From Planctomycetaceae bacterium (GTDB lineage Bacteria > Planctomycetota > Planctomycetia > Planctomycetales > Planctomycetaceae): a DNA stretch of 32,564 nt. The notes beneath the pieces are model-generated. The model did no database searches and was not told the origin of the DNA. It worked only from the letters and a program-made list of their open reading frames with translations. Location: assembly GCA_947476295.1 (NCBI GenBank), contig CANJQC010000056.1:1-32564 (forward strand), in the 5' to 3' direction. Below are positions 17,201 through 25,698 of the stretch, piece by piece; position 1 is the stretch's first letter; each line of letters begins with the position of its first letter. Position numbers and translations under genes: made by a program.

Positions 17201-18230
17201 CCTGCAGCGGTTTCGAAAACTCACTCGACGAACATAAATCCAGAAGTACAATGAGATCCGCTTCCCGATGTTGTTCGTGTTCTTTCACCATGAAGTGCCC
17301 GCGCCTCGCTGAACTGCGCCAGTGGATGGCACGGGGATTATCCCCGGAACGATATTCTCGGATTCCGTGAAACTCGTCATCGAACAGACCGACTCGTGCG
17401 TTCGCGCGACTGGTGGATTCGGCCAGTTCCCGCTCGCGACGTTTCCACGCTGGCAGGAGACGTCCGGTCTTCGGATACACGATGACTTCGTCACGAGCCG
17501 TAACGACGTGTCCGCGTTCACCGATCCCCAGCGGAAAGCGGGAACTCAAACGCAGCGGCCCGAACTGATACAAACCACGGTCAGAAATGCAGATATCATA
17601 ATGAGCCGATCGCTGCTCTCTCGGCGCGACTCGCACAAAAACAACTTTGCCTTCATCCCGAATGTTTTTTCCCTGAATGACGTCACGAACTTCGACCAGC
17701 CGCGACGAAAGCAATCGTTTCTCGTTCTTCATTCGGATCTCAACGGAAAACCAGGTTCCCGCTGAAACTGACACCGGCAGACAACGCGATACATTAACTC
17801 GCGCCAGCATCGCCACTACGACCCAGCCGTTCAGTACGAAAGGTCCAGCCATCATTCCAAAAATGAGCAGCAGCATGTTGCCAGTGTCAGGATTGCCGCC
17901 GGTCAGCGCGGCGATGGCAATGATCAGCATGATTCCCAAATAGACGATTCCTTCTCGAGGCAGCAACATGCGGGATCGAAAGCCGATTTTCTGAGCGATC
18001 ACGGTCAGCCACGGACGAAACAGCATCGAGAGGGTCATGACAACAAGGGATCCGACACCCAGCGCAAGCAGTAAATATTTAAGCGCCCCTTCAAAGTCCG
18101 CGAAATTAATCGGCAGCACAAACGCCGCCAGAAAACAGGCCATCGCCGCCAGAAACTGCAGCACGTTGCTGGCACTGAACGAAATCGGAACCAATGTTCT
18201 TTTGAATTCATGAGTTGACATTTGGGTCAC
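14229..18230 (-). CDS. DUF58 domain fused to TgpA-type transglutaminase-like membrane protein
   Basis: This 1333-residue protein joins two usually separate genes. Residues about 25-140 hold four predicted membrane helices. Residues about 145-470 are a DUF58 (von Willebrand-like) region with the signature FDDEFHGIREYRSGDNPRAI, HWRSSARRGHFMVKEHE and LIVLLDLCSSSEF. Residues about 520-750 are the TgpA/DUF3488 helices. The periplasmic transglutaminase core follows, with C1049 in SGHCEYYASACALML, H1093 in HAHSWVEVF and D1108 in TLDPTPSAP. A last membrane helix (about 1195-1215) leads to a cytoplasmic helical DUF4129-like tail. Such proteins usually accompany a MoxR AAA+ ATPase, which is not seen here. 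Its start overlaps the stop of the peptidase gene by 4 bases (ATGA), so the two are translationally coupled. A role in processing envelope proteins is likely. Confidence 0.85.
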   Translation of the reverse strand: MTQMSTHEFKRTLVPISFSASNVLQFLAAMACFLAAFVLPINFADFEGALKYLLLALGVGSLVVMTLSMLFRPWLTVIAQKIGFRSRMLLPREGIVYLGIMLIIAIAALTGGNPDTGNMLLLIFGMMAGPFVLNGWVVVAMLARVNVSRCLPVSVSAGTWFSVEIRMKNEKRLLSSRLVEVRDVIQGKNIRDEGKVVFVRVAPREQRSAHYDICISDRGLYQFGPLRLSSRFPLGIGERGHVVTARDEVIVYPKTGRLLPAWKRRERELAESTSRANARVGLFDDEFHGIREYRSGDNPRAIHWRSSARRGHFMVKEHEQHREADLIVLLDLCSSSEFSKPLQERTISLAATICIEQTRQSSSGRYRLMIAGRDLQAVECSGARSFRDAALKELAVCEPSPKAELASMLLAVCQSYQAPNSRFVLITPRPESARLLADSIAHENLRHEQQFIGRLMIVKADEQTLNATLAMDVDAGSETQQPAATEVTSASAGMNSRPMQTAAWADSGSPVLNISDKKLQSAFFRSMTLTTAMAGVVLCRSEGNYFPAALTPIVAIVAWIFVDDFKWVRLPTWSINLCGLAAIMVSMYNFGQGTVEDTLLAGSHMLVYLTCIVLMMQKGHRQYWWLIALTLLQMTVAAVQKTGLFFGGAVLMMMALLLWTLSVFSLYRVMDQHTSRNLKRDALSKRSGQDSASDGESSKKNGWESLIQVRDGLQRDSSEAWVGWQFRSMVSGSFMVSLVLAVFVFAAFPRIWEQGATTLAADLARESGLASQSGFKDTVTLGHVGRVTLSQQRVLFFSVTSLKTRKPVSAEQFAAALGMDEVRFRGIVLGRYHRGRWSIGPDELELSSAQLSRDPVLGSGNLEPEFRVEITQDAPVGFYAFAPYPLLKVSVADKLQIQRHLTTGEMIWRGTTDSKLPRTLVVECPRLDPTADSKATPEYRAIPHPVPANIADQTNRETRRGSGNRRDRRDDRDRYVERNIADDLPRLDEMTKKLCTKDGRLVSESDRIRKIMEYLSVENGFVYSTMQTRQNRSIDPVEDFVLNTKSGHCEYYASACALMLKSVQVPSRLVNGYYGSDMNSVTGINEVRQRHAHSWVEVFLDGRWETLDPTPSAPRREMISTGQTESPIGDLQSAISDLWNDRVHNMSAERQKEFFAPVISTSKSMYDTIVQKGLLNATWSGILSFLMSPESWFSWRGGALTVLSLLVSWLIYRVHPMVILLRAVKSLRTQFSEKQRARRSVIRFYAGFCNLCESHGMQFPAAASALENGRSAIERFKERLQSEELRQMPIRIAMAFNEVRFGKAELTDEQAASIGKDLTVFADALSKRRSLTG
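15310..15341 (+). repeat. Short tandem repeat coding for RDRRDDRD in the transglutaminase fusion
   Basis: Imperfect 9-10 base units of the type GACGATCGC repeat several times inside the 14229-18230 gene, encoding the charged low-complexity stretch NRRDRRDDRDRY (residues about 964-975) just before the transglutaminase core. Slippage here would add or remove charged residues in a linker. Confidence 0.5.
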
Positions 18231-20497
18231 GGTTGTCTGGCCTCCGGTTTCCCCATCGCGTCAACGATAAAATTAAAGCAAAGCTTGTTGTAGTGGTTGC
18301 CGTAAATTCCGTGACGAGACGTCGGGTAAAACATCACCTCGAACTGACGCTCCGCCTTCTGCAGGGCCTGTATGAGCTGAATGGAATTCTCAGGGTGAAC
18401 ATTGTCGTCCCTGAGCCCATGCAGGATCAGCAGCCGTCCGTTAAGATTTGAGGCAGCTGCAACTACGGATGCTTGCTGATAGCCGTCATGGTTGAGTTGC
18501 GGAGTGGACATGTATCGTTCTGTATAGATCGTGTCGTAGTTAGCCCAATCTGTCACCGGGGCTCCTGCGATTCCGGCACAGAGCCTGTTCGAATGTGTCA
18601 TTGCATACGAAGTAAAATAGCCGCCGTAACTATGGCCGCCCTGGCCAATGCGTTTCGAATCAACCCACGACTGATCATGCAGCCAGCCACAAAGTGCCTC
18701 GAGATCTTTCGTCTCTTCAACACCCAATTGCTTATACGCAGGCCATGCGCTTTTTGCTCCGTAACCACTCGACGTGCGAGGATCCCAGATGATGACGACA
18801 ATTCCCAGATTTGCCAGCAGATGATCGGGCATCCGGTTGCCCCACGCATTTTTCACCTGAGGATGATTCGGACCACCGTAAGTTCGCAGCCAAACGGGAT
18901 ATTGTGTCGTTGGATCAAAATCAGGCGGCAGCACGAATATTGCTTTCGTCGTGGAACCGTCGGCCATCGGAACATCGCGAAGTTCCACAGTGCCGAACGC
19001 ATACTCGTCGCGTGCTGCAGACACAGACTCCGACAATACGCGAAGTTCGCTGCCACTCGCATTTCGGACAACAATCCTTGCTGGTTGATCAATACGACTG
19101 AACGAATCCACGAGATAACTGCCGTGCTGGCTGACGCTGGCAACATGCGAGCCATCTTCAGGCGTCAGTCTCGCCACATCGTCCGAGTTTATTAGGGAAA
19201 CGCGGTACACATTCTCGGCAATATATGAATCCTTCGTGCCGGACAAAATGACATAGGATTCATCGATATCGACGGCGTGCAGCGTGCGGACTTCCCATTC
19301 GCCGCTCGTCACCGGTGTGATCGTTTTTCCGTCCGGTGATACTCGATACAAATGACGCCAGCCGGTATGTTCGCTCAAAAACAGAAAGCTGCCGCAGGAC
19401 AAAAATGTCATGTCGAGAGGATTGTCTACCCACGCTCCTGTTTCATCACGCAGCAGCTTGAGAGTCTTTCCGTCCAGTATCGACGAGGTCAGCACATCCA
19501 GCCACGTCTGAATGCGATTCTGTGCGTACCAATAGATACTCGAACTATCCGGAAACCAGTTGAAGCGAGCGACTATGAGATCGTCCGCAGGGTACCCGGA
19601 CGAATCGATCCATGTCGTATCGCCACCGGTCATCGCGACGATGCCGAGTCGAACTTTAGGATTCTTTTCCCCGGCCTTCGGGAAGTGTTCGGTCTCAAAC
19701 GACTGCCCAACCGACGTGTGATCAGCAACTTGAAACTTCGGCACTTCGGTGTCGTCGAACTGCTGATACGCCAGCTTAGTACCATCAGGGCTCCAGTGAT
19801 AGGCCTGCCAACTGCGGCCGAAGACTTCTTCAAAATACACCCAGTCGGCCCTGGCATTCCTCACAAAGTCAGAGGAATCATGCGTCAGCTGTCGCACTTG
19901 CTTCATTTCAAAATCGGCAACCCAGAGTTCATTCTTTCTAACGAATGCAAGGCCGGAACCGGTGGGGCTGAGTGCCGTCAGTTCGATGTCAGCCGGGACT
20001 CCTTCGACCACGGCAGTGTTCGAACCGTCCAGATCAATCCGAATCAATCGCTCGCCAAGGCGAAACACAACGATTCTCTTCGAGGGGAGAAACTCAATCC
20101 AGGCTCCCGCCACCAGACGTTTAGCGTCGGACTCAGAAACATTCGGAATCTTCGACAACGCCTTCGTCAATTCTTCGACGTCGTACCATGGACGGCTGTC
20201 GCCTGTTTCTGCCGAGACTCTTTTCCACCCACTGCTTTCACGTTGAATGTAGTTTTCATCGTCAAGCCATGTGATGCGGGTTGGAGAGAACCCTCCGATC
20301 TGAATCCGTTTACTGCCGTACACATGATCGTACGTAATTCTTTGACGCACACCCGTTTGACTTGGTTCCGCAGCCTCCTGCGTCTCTTCCTGCGCTGGGG
20401 GCTGCGCCGCAGCGATCGGAGCCGAAGCCAGCATCGCCAGAATCGCCGCCAGTTCACACAGCAGAAAGGAATGATCGCCGGAGTTCTCGTTGCTCAT
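18227..20497 (-). CDS. Secreted dipeptidyl-peptidase IV-like (S9B) serine peptidase
   Basis: This is a 756-residue protein. I take ATG 20497 (GAGGG 4 bases upstream) over the adjacent TTG at 20500. The N-terminus has a signal-like hydrophobic stretch (CELAAILAMLASAPIAAAQP). Residues about 55-490 form the DPP-IV beta-propeller (ADWVYFEEVFGRSWQAYHWS with the Glu pair region, then WSPDGTKLAYQQFDD). Residues about 495-750 are the alpha/beta hydrolase with catalytic Ser623 (GHSYGGYF), Asp697 (HGLRDDNVHPEN) and His729 (TSRHGIYG). The nucleophile elbow is GHSYGGY, where the family often has GWSYGG. Release of Xaa-Pro dipeptides from peptides outside the cytoplasm is the likely role. It follows the dihaem cytochrome gene by 32 bases and overlaps the next gene. 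Confidence 0.88.
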   Translation of the reverse strand: MSNENSGDHSFLLCELAAILAMLASAPIAAAQPPAQEETQEAAEPSQTGVRQRITYDHVYGSKRIQIGGFSPTRITWLDDENYIQRESSGWKRVSAETGDSRPWYDVEELTKALSKIPNVSESDAKRLVAGAWIEFLPSKRIVVFRLGERLIRIDLDGSNTAVVEGVPADIELTALSPTGSGLAFVRKNELWVADFEMKQVRQLTHDSSDFVRNARADWVYFEEVFGRSWQAYHWSPDGTKLAYQQFDDTEVPKFQVADHTSVGQSFETEHFPKAGEKNPKVRLGIVAMTGGDTTWIDSSGYPADDLIVARFNWFPDSSSIYWYAQNRIQTWLDVLTSSILDGKTLKLLRDETGAWVDNPLDMTFLSCGSFLFLSEHTGWRHLYRVSPDGKTITPVTSGEWEVRTLHAVDIDESYVILSGTKDSYIAENVYRVSLINSDDVARLTPEDGSHVASVSQHGSYLVDSFSRIDQPARIVVRNASGSELRVLSESVSAARDEYAFGTVELRDVPMADGSTTKAIFVLPPDFDPTTQYPVWLRTYGGPNHPQVKNAWGNRMPDHLLANLGIVVIIWDPRTSSGYGAKSAWPAYKQLGVEETKDLEALCGWLHDQSWVDSKRIGQGGHSYGGYFTSYAMTHSNRLCAGIAGAPVTDWANYDTIYTERYMSTPQLNHDGYQQASVVAAASNLNGRLLILHGLRDDNVHPENSIQLIQALQKAERQFEVMFYPTSRHGIYGNHYNKLCFNFIVDAMGKPEARQP

Positions 20498-20529
20498 CAA
20501 TCCCTCAGGGTTTGTCGCCTCGTTCGCAA

Positions 20530-21771
20530 TTACTGCGGCAAGCGCGCACTCGACACAGACGGAAATGAACCGGTACAGGAACGCATGAACTCAACAATGT
20601 CGAGGCTCTCGTGCGGAGTCAGTTTCAGTGGCACAATCTTGTCACTGAGCCAAGGGTTTTTGTCTCCGCCTTTATTGTAGTGTGCGACGACTTCTTCCAG
20701 TGTCGCCAGACTGCCGTCGTGCATGTAGGGCGCGGATAACGCCACGTTGCGAATCGTCGGTGTCTTGAAAGCACCCTTGTCCTTTTCGACTTTGGTTTCC
20801 GTAAAGCGTCCCAAATCAGGCTCCTTCGCTGACATGCCGATTCCAAGATTGTGATACTGCTCATCCGCAAGATTGGCGCCGACATGGCAATTGCTGCAGC
20901 CCACACGCTTACTGAAGAACAATTCCTGACCGCGGAGAGCGCTTTCGGACATCGGATTGTCTGCGACAAACGCCTTCATCTCTTCGTACTCCGCGTAGAT
21001 CTTCGGGGAATCAGTCTTCAGATCTTCAAGATCTTCCTTCTCAAGCGTCGCAAAACGTTTGTACGACTCGTTGTAGTCGTACGGCGACGGACCGGTCACC
21101 AGAATTCGCTCAAAGGCCGCGATGGCTTTTCCGACATTGTCGATGGTCACCCCGGAGTCAGGGAAAACTTTTTTGAACTGCATCGCGTAGCCGTCTATCT
21201 TTTTCAGCGTCGCGACCGCAGCTTCGTGGGTGTTTCCCATCTCTATCGGGTTCTGAATCGGACCAACCGCCTGGGCTTCCAATGAGTCCGCTCGTCCGTC
21301 CCAGAACTGTGCATCGCTCAGAATCCGGTTGTAGCTGACTGGCGAATTTCTTCCGCCTTTTTGTCCGCGGATGCCGACGCCGGTTGGAGTGTGTCGCGAA
21401 AATCCTTCCTGTGGATGATGGCAAGACGCGCAACTGACGGTGTTATCTGATGACAGCCGCGTGTCAAAGTACAGCTGCCGACCGAGTTCAATTTTTGCCA
21501 GCGTAAGCGGGTTTTTCTCCAGCCCCTTCATCTGACTTTCGCCAAGACTGAGGCCAAGGGGAAGTTTTACCGTAAGTCCTTTGTGGTTTTCTCCGCGGGA
21601 CAGCCACTGCTTTATTTGATCATTCGTAAGTGGCCCGGCCCCGGGAATCCCCATCGCCGGTTTTTCCCTGCTTAGATCCAGCGTCGCATCCTGACCGAAT
21701 GCCGGAACGACCATCACGGTCAGCATCATCACCGCCAGGAACACATTCTGCCTGATGTCGATTCTCAACAT
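20530..21771 (-). CDS. Dihaem cytochrome c peroxidase/MauG-like protein
   Basis: This 413-residue protein has a signal peptide (VFLAVMMLTVMVVPAFGQ). It has two c-type haem sites, CASCH at 114-118 (in TVSCASCHHPQEGFS) and CSNCH at 292-296 (in RVGCSNCHVGANLADEQYHN). Other family marks are FWDGRADSLEAQAVGPIQNP, TPTIRNVALSAPYMHDG (probable axial Met at 350) and TPHESLDIVEFM at the end. The family reduces peroxide or oxidises partner proteins in the periplasm. The MauG and CcpA types cannot be separated by eye. It is the second gene of the 8031-22464 run. No strong Shine-Dalgarno precedes ATG 21771. Confidence 0.88.
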   Translation of the reverse strand: MLRIDIRQNVFLAVMMLTVMVVPAFGQDATLDLSREKPAMGIPGAGPLTNDQIKQWLSRGENHKGLTVKLPLGLSLGESQMKGLEKNPLTLAKIELGRQLYFDTRLSSDNTVSCASCHHPQEGFSRHTPTGVGIRGQKGGRNSPVSYNRILSDAQFWDGRADSLEAQAVGPIQNPIEMGNTHEAAVATLKKIDGYAMQFKKVFPDSGVTIDNVGKAIAAFERILVTGPSPYDYNESYKRFATLEKEDLEDLKTDSPKIYAEYEEMKAFVADNPMSESALRGQELFFSKRVGCSNCHVGANLADEQYHNLGIGMSAKEPDLGRFTETKVEKDKGAFKTPTIRNVALSAPYMHDGSLATLEEVVAHYNKGGDKNPWLSDKIVPLKLTPHESLDIVEFMRSCTGSFPSVSSARLPQ

Positions 21772-21942
21772 TGCTTGCTCACTGAATTACGAAGCCTTGT
21801 AGAACGTAAGCTTTGGAAACTGCGACAGAAACCACTCGCCAGACAGCCCGCAGGGTGTTCCGTACGATTGGTACCTGAACCGTTTTCCAAAGCGCCACTG
21901 TCAGATTGTAGGCAATTCGTGAAATTGTTCCAGGCGACGGCA

Positions 21943-22464
21943 TCATCGCTCTTCCAGCATCACGGCCGGCGGCATCGGAGGCAGGTCCATGATTTCAGCC
22001 GCACGGGATTCTGTGTCGAAAATAGCCACTGTTGGCTTACGAAACATCCAGCCACCAACTTCACCTGGGTTGATAAACACTCGGCCGTGTCGGTCTGTCG
22101 CAATGCTCGGCCTGTGTGTGTGTGCGAACACGACTACGTCTGAACCGTCGATCACGCCTCTCAATTCCTCGAGCTGATGAGATATCAGAAATTTTACGCC
22201 GTCCCGAGACTTCCAGCACATTGGCGGATATCCCAGCGTTCCGACAATCTTCATCCCGCCAGCGATACCGATTTGATTGCCGTCATTATCGCCATAACAC
22301 GCGATCACCGGGCACGTAAATCGCCTCATGGAAGGCACGACGAGGGGTGAAACAAAATCGCCAGCGAGCAGAATGACGCCACATTCGAGCGCATTGAACA
22401 GGCCAATCGCGTGCCGCAGATTGTCCACATTGTCGTGAATATCGGCCATAATTCCGACCCGCAT
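21943..22464 (-). CDS. YfcE/MJ0936-type metallophosphoesterase
   Basis: I start this at the internal ATG 22464 (MRVGIMADIHDN), because the family begins directly with the first metal motif. The upstream extension to 22566 has no homology. The 173 residues show the calcineurin-like phosphodiesterase motifs: MADIHDN (DxH), LLAGDFVSP (GD), CYGDNDG (usually GNCD or GND), FLISHQ and FAHTHRPS (usually GHTH, here AHTH), then FINPGEVGGW. The likely reaction is hydrolysis of a phosphodiester or phosphomonoester with two metal ions. It lies 171 bases upstream of the dihaem cytochrome on the same strand and may be the first gene of that run. Confidence 0.85.
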   Translation of the reverse strand: MRVGIMADIHDNVDNLRHAIGLFNALECGVILLAGDFVSPLVVPSMRRFTCPVIACYGDNDGNQIGIAGGMKIVGTLGYPPMCWKSRDGVKFLISHQLEELRGVIDGSDVVVFAHTHRPSIATDRHGRVFINPGEVGGWMFRKPTVAIFDTESRAAEIMDLPPMPPAVMLEER

Positions 22465-22612
22465 TTTGCATCTCGATGGTTGGTTTGGTGTCTGGTTTTG
22501 GCGACCGATCGCGATTTCGCAGTCGCCCTCGCCCGGAGGATTGTAGTACACGATGTGCCTGAGCACATCCGTTGCGAATCTCCTTCATTGCCACAGCCGC
22601 AACTGTAATGAT

Positions 22613-22923
22613 CTTGGCGCGGGCTTCGCCCGCAACCCAAATGAGTCATTGAGTTAGGCCTTCAGGGCCGGCACATCGTCTGCCGGTGGCGTGAGCCACC
22701 GGAAACGAATACTTGAATGACTTGAGGCCCGAAGGGCCGATACATTTGCCAAGTGCAATGGCACTCCAACCGATTTATTGTATCGGCCTTTCCGGCCTCG
22801 ATTGGTCCGATTGCATCAGACCGGGGCCTCACAGCCCCGGCATAGGATGTGCCAACCCTCCGGGCCTGAACCGCAAACAATTTATGGCAGTGCATTACGA
22901 ATCAAATGATCAGCCTCAGACAT
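22613..22923 (+). repeat. ~312-bp multi-hairpin repeat, copy 1
   Basis: From CTTGGCGCGGGCTTCGCCCG to AATGATCAGCCTCAGACAT it contains at least six GC-rich hairpins. They include GCGGGCTTCGCCCGC, GCCGGTGGCGTGAGCCACCGG (21 bases, from about 22681), GAGGCCCGAAGGGCC and ACCGGGGCCTCACAGCCCCGG. It aligns end to end with the reverse complement of 28765-29077, with roughly 80 percent identity by eye. Stems are better conserved than the spacers between them. No gene is present in it. Confidence 0.85.
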
Positions 22924-22988
22924 GTCCACTGTTCTTCACTACGCCCCAAATCTTCTCAGAAAAACAATACTCTCAATGTTTGCTGAGC

Positions 22989-23023
22989 AAAAATCTGGTG
23001 ACTTTTTATGTCACCAGATTTTT
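22989..23023. terminator. Perfect 14-bp hairpin just upstream of the lipoprotein gene
   Basis: AAAAATCTGGTGAC at 22989-23002 is exactly complementary to 23010-23023, with a 7-base loop. With A-run and T-run flanks it could terminate in either direction. No plus-strand gene precedes it and the next ATG is 41 bases on, so it may instead be a leader hairpin or operator for the lipoprotein gene. Confidence 0.6.
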
Positions 23024-23063
23024 GTAGAGTGGATGGATTCGAGAAAATCAGGAGATTCGAAAA

Positions 23064-23519
23064 ATGCGATTTTTGTCATCATATCTGTTATTGATCGTGG
23101 CTCTTGCGGGTTGTACGCGCAGTCCCGAAACGAAGTCCGGCAGCGACGTTTCAACTGGCGATCGAAAGGTCGCGGATACAAATGAGATGGAATCGATCGA
23201 AGCCACAGACCAGAATGATTACAGCAAGATGACTCAAGTGGATCCGGACCTCAAGCAGGAGGCGCGGGCGGCGTTTGACCAAGCCGTTCAGGATGACCCG
23301 AATAGCCCAGAGGCATACTTTGCGCGGGGGTTTAACATCCTTTCGGACGGCAGCCAGATGGATGCGGCAATTACCGACTTCAACAAGGCGATTGAACTGA
23401 ATCCGAAATATGCAAGAGCCTACCTGATGCGCAGCCGGGCTTATGCGGCTCTCGGCGACAACGACCATGCAAAGGCTGACCGCGACAAGGCACTGGAACT
23501 GGAACCCGGGATTGACTGA
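23064..23519 (+). CDS. Small TPR lipoprotein
   Basis: This 151-residue protein follows AGGAG placed 10 bases before the ATG. The N-terminus is a lipoprotein signal with lipobox LAGC (Cys17). A Ser/Asp/Glu-rich linker (residues about 20-60) leads to about two and a half TPR units: EARAAFDQAVQDDPNSPEAY, AITDFNKAIELNPKYARAYL and AKADRDKALELEPGI. It probably acts as a protein-binding scaffold on the periplasmic side of a membrane. It is a single gene, convergent with the 23677-25698 gene. The perfect hairpin upstream may control it. Confidence 0.85.
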   Translation: MRFLSSYLLLIVALAGCTRSPETKSGSDVSTGDRKVADTNEMESIEATDQNDYSKMTQVDPDLKQEARAAFDQAVQDDPNSPEAYFARGFNILSDGSQMDAAITDFNKAIELNPKYARAYLMRSRAYAALGDNDHAKADRDKALELEPGID

Positions 23520-23676
23520 CGCCGCCCCCTGCGAGAGAGATCCCCAAAACCTCGTGGCCTCTGATTCTTGTGAATCCCGCCGAATGGCAACTGACTTCAG
23601 CCGCTGGTGGTAGAAGTGGCGTATCCGCAGTAAGACAACGTATTCTGCATGACGCCTTCAATTGCGGTTGGGGTTC

Positions 23677-25698
23677 TTATTCTGTCAAAAACCCGTAGTA
23701 GCGACCCATCCAATAGGCGTGTAGAAAGTCGGCGGCGCCGGTCTCCTGTTCAGCCCAGAGTGGCAGTTCTTTCCATACTTTTCCGTCATCGCTCAGATAA
23801 GTGCCACCGGGACCACCGGCCAGAATTCCCCACGGCGTGACGAAGACAGTATGAGCGATCGGGATTCGCCAACCATCCATAGCCGTTATCGACGTCGTAC
23901 CATTGTCATTGGATAATTGAAGCTTTCCGTCTGCATCGATTCGAACCTTTCGGGCATCCCCAACCTCGGTCCATTCGTCAAATTTCGGCACGGGAACCTC
24001 GGGGGCACCTTCAACTGAGGCATTTCGCCAGCTAAGCCCTGCATCTCGCGAAATCAACAGGCCGTGACTGGTTTGCGCCCAGATCACAAACGTTCGCGAC
24101 CTAGACGCCACCAGCGCCGTGACTGAGGCCCCCATCATCGGGGATGAAATATTCGTCCAGTTCTGGCCCCGGTCGCGCGTCATCCACGCGCGCCCGGATG
24201 AATCAGAAAACCATGCCACCTGAGCATCATCAAAAGAGAACTGAATAGAGGTGACATGCGGTTTCAGGTTTCCGTCGAGTCGATAGGGATCGCCCTTCCA
24301 AACGTATTCGTTGTCATACGGACGCAGCTGAATCGGAATTGGCTGCAACGAATATGGCGTGCCACCTTTTTTCAAATGAGGATTCAATTCGACGCCGCTG
24401 CGCAAGGACCCCATGACCGGGCGAAAGACTCGGTCGATCGGATAATTCTGAAGTGAATCGATGGCAAACTGCATTCCTTCTGCGGCGTGAGGTACGTCAA
24501 TGTCTGCGATGGTTTCGTTGGTCACTGCAGCAGTTTGCGACGACGCCCGCTCATGAGGGTTCCGGTATTCCGGCAGCAGCGCAAAGGTCGTGAAAGCGAA
24601 CAACGAATTCTGCTCGGTCCAGTTGTTCTCCCAGAGCCGACTAACCCAGGCGCAATAGATCTTCAGGAGCTCAGGATCGGTCTCATAGCGAATCAGACTA
24701 TACAACGCCTCGTAGGATTGACCGTCGGGACTGTGGTCAAATCCTACCAGTCTTTCGGGGGTTATTGGGCGATTGTAGAAATCCGGTTCCGGATTGTTGC
24801 GAAATTGCTCCACTACCTTTTTATAGAAATCCAGATAGTGTGGCTTTCCGGTAATGTGGTGAGCGATCAACAAGTCGGGCAGCAGCATCAACTGAGCACG
24901 CAGCGGAAACCTAGAGATCGACGGAGCTCCCATGCGACGAAACCGCGTTTCATAGAACTTTCGATAGTATTCCTCATACTCCGGGTTGGGATCGATTCCC
25001 ACATGACCCCACTGAGTCGGTTCTCCATCGACATCCATAATACGGCAGTGATTATCCAGCAGATGCGTCATGAGCACATCGACTTCGTTGGCAATGAACT
25101 GTTTGTCAGCAGCATCCGCTGCAAGATCGAAATACAGTGCATAGCCGTACAAGACTGCGTTCAGATTGTCGACACTGACATCACCGTACCAGCGATAATC
25201 AGCATAGTCACCAAGCCCCTGATGCCATTCTGCAGAATCGTTTCCGTCACGTTCCCACCCGAAAACCGGCCCATGACCTTTGACGTAACCGCGAGCCAGT
25301 AGTCCGGGTTTTCCCGTGACTTCGCGCAAGACACGGAGAGCGTTCAGAATGGTCGATCCATGCACTCGCACGGCAGGGTCCCCGGTCACAGCAAACTGAT
25401 AGGCGACGCCACCGAGATAACGTCCGGTCCAGACACCTGAATGAATCACGTTGCCTGACGTATCAACCGTCTGCGGCAAGTGAATCCCATCCGGAGCCGT
25501 CGGTGTGATCGAAACGTACAGGCCGTCCAGCCAGTGCTTCTCAATGAGGTTCTGCTGAAACCATACTGCCTTCTCAGCAAGTGTGCTGTGATCGCCAGGG
25601 CGTTGAGGAATTTTCGCTATGTCATCGGCTGTGGCCGGCCTAAATACTAAGGAGACGATGGTAAGACATATCCAAGAGAACAAGCCAGCGTGTTTCAC
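23677..25698 (-). CDS. Secreted (alpha/alpha)6-barrel glycosidase-like protein with C-terminal Asp-box repeats
   Basis: The frame is open back to 26040, but I start at GTG 25698: AGGGG lies 8 bases upstream and the product then begins with a signal peptide (KHAGLFSWICLTIVSLVF, ending PATA), giving 673 residues. Residues about 40-400 are helical with Trp/Tyr-rich motifs (GVWTGRYLGGVAYQFAVTGD, then WHQGLGDYADYRWYGDVSVD), as in (alpha/alpha)6-barrel glycoside hydrolases. The exact family is not recognised. Residues about 500-670 carry Asp-box/BNR motifs (TRDRGQNW, SRDAGLSW, SDDGKVW), as in sialidase-type propellers, but too few for a full propeller. It is probably an extracellular polysaccharide-active protein. 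It is divergent from the pspA-AAA operon. Confidence 0.65.
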   Translation of the reverse strand: MKHAGLFSWICLTIVSLVFRPATADDIAKIPQRPGDHSTLAEKAVWFQQNLIEKHWLDGLYVSITPTAPDGIHLPQTVDTSGNVIHSGVWTGRYLGGVAYQFAVTGDPAVRVHGSTILNALRVLREVTGKPGLLARGYVKGHGPVFGWERDGNDSAEWHQGLGDYADYRWYGDVSVDNLNAVLYGYALYFDLAADAADKQFIANEVDVLMTHLLDNHCRIMDVDGEPTQWGHVGIDPNPEYEEYYRKFYETRFRRMGAPSISRFPLRAQLMLLPDLLIAHHITGKPHYLDFYKKVVEQFRNNPEPDFYNRPITPERLVGFDHSPDGQSYEALYSLIRYETDPELLKIYCAWVSRLWENNWTEQNSLFAFTTFALLPEYRNPHERASSQTAAVTNETIADIDVPHAAEGMQFAIDSLQNYPIDRVFRPVMGSLRSGVELNPHLKKGGTPYSLQPIPIQLRPYDNEYVWKGDPYRLDGNLKPHVTSIQFSFDDAQVAWFSDSSGRAWMTRDRGQNWTNISSPMMGASVTALVASRSRTFVIWAQTSHGLLISRDAGLSWRNASVEGAPEVPVPKFDEWTEVGDARKVRIDADGKLQLSNDNGTTSITAMDGWRIPIAHTVFVTPWGILAGGPGGTYLSDDGKVWKELPLWAEQETGAADFLHAYWMGRYYGFLTE

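Noticed and set aside
21810-21903. 10-bp inverted repeat GCTTTGGAAA in the gap before the dihaem cytochrome gene
   Set aside because: The loop is 74 bases and there is no T-run; it may be chance.
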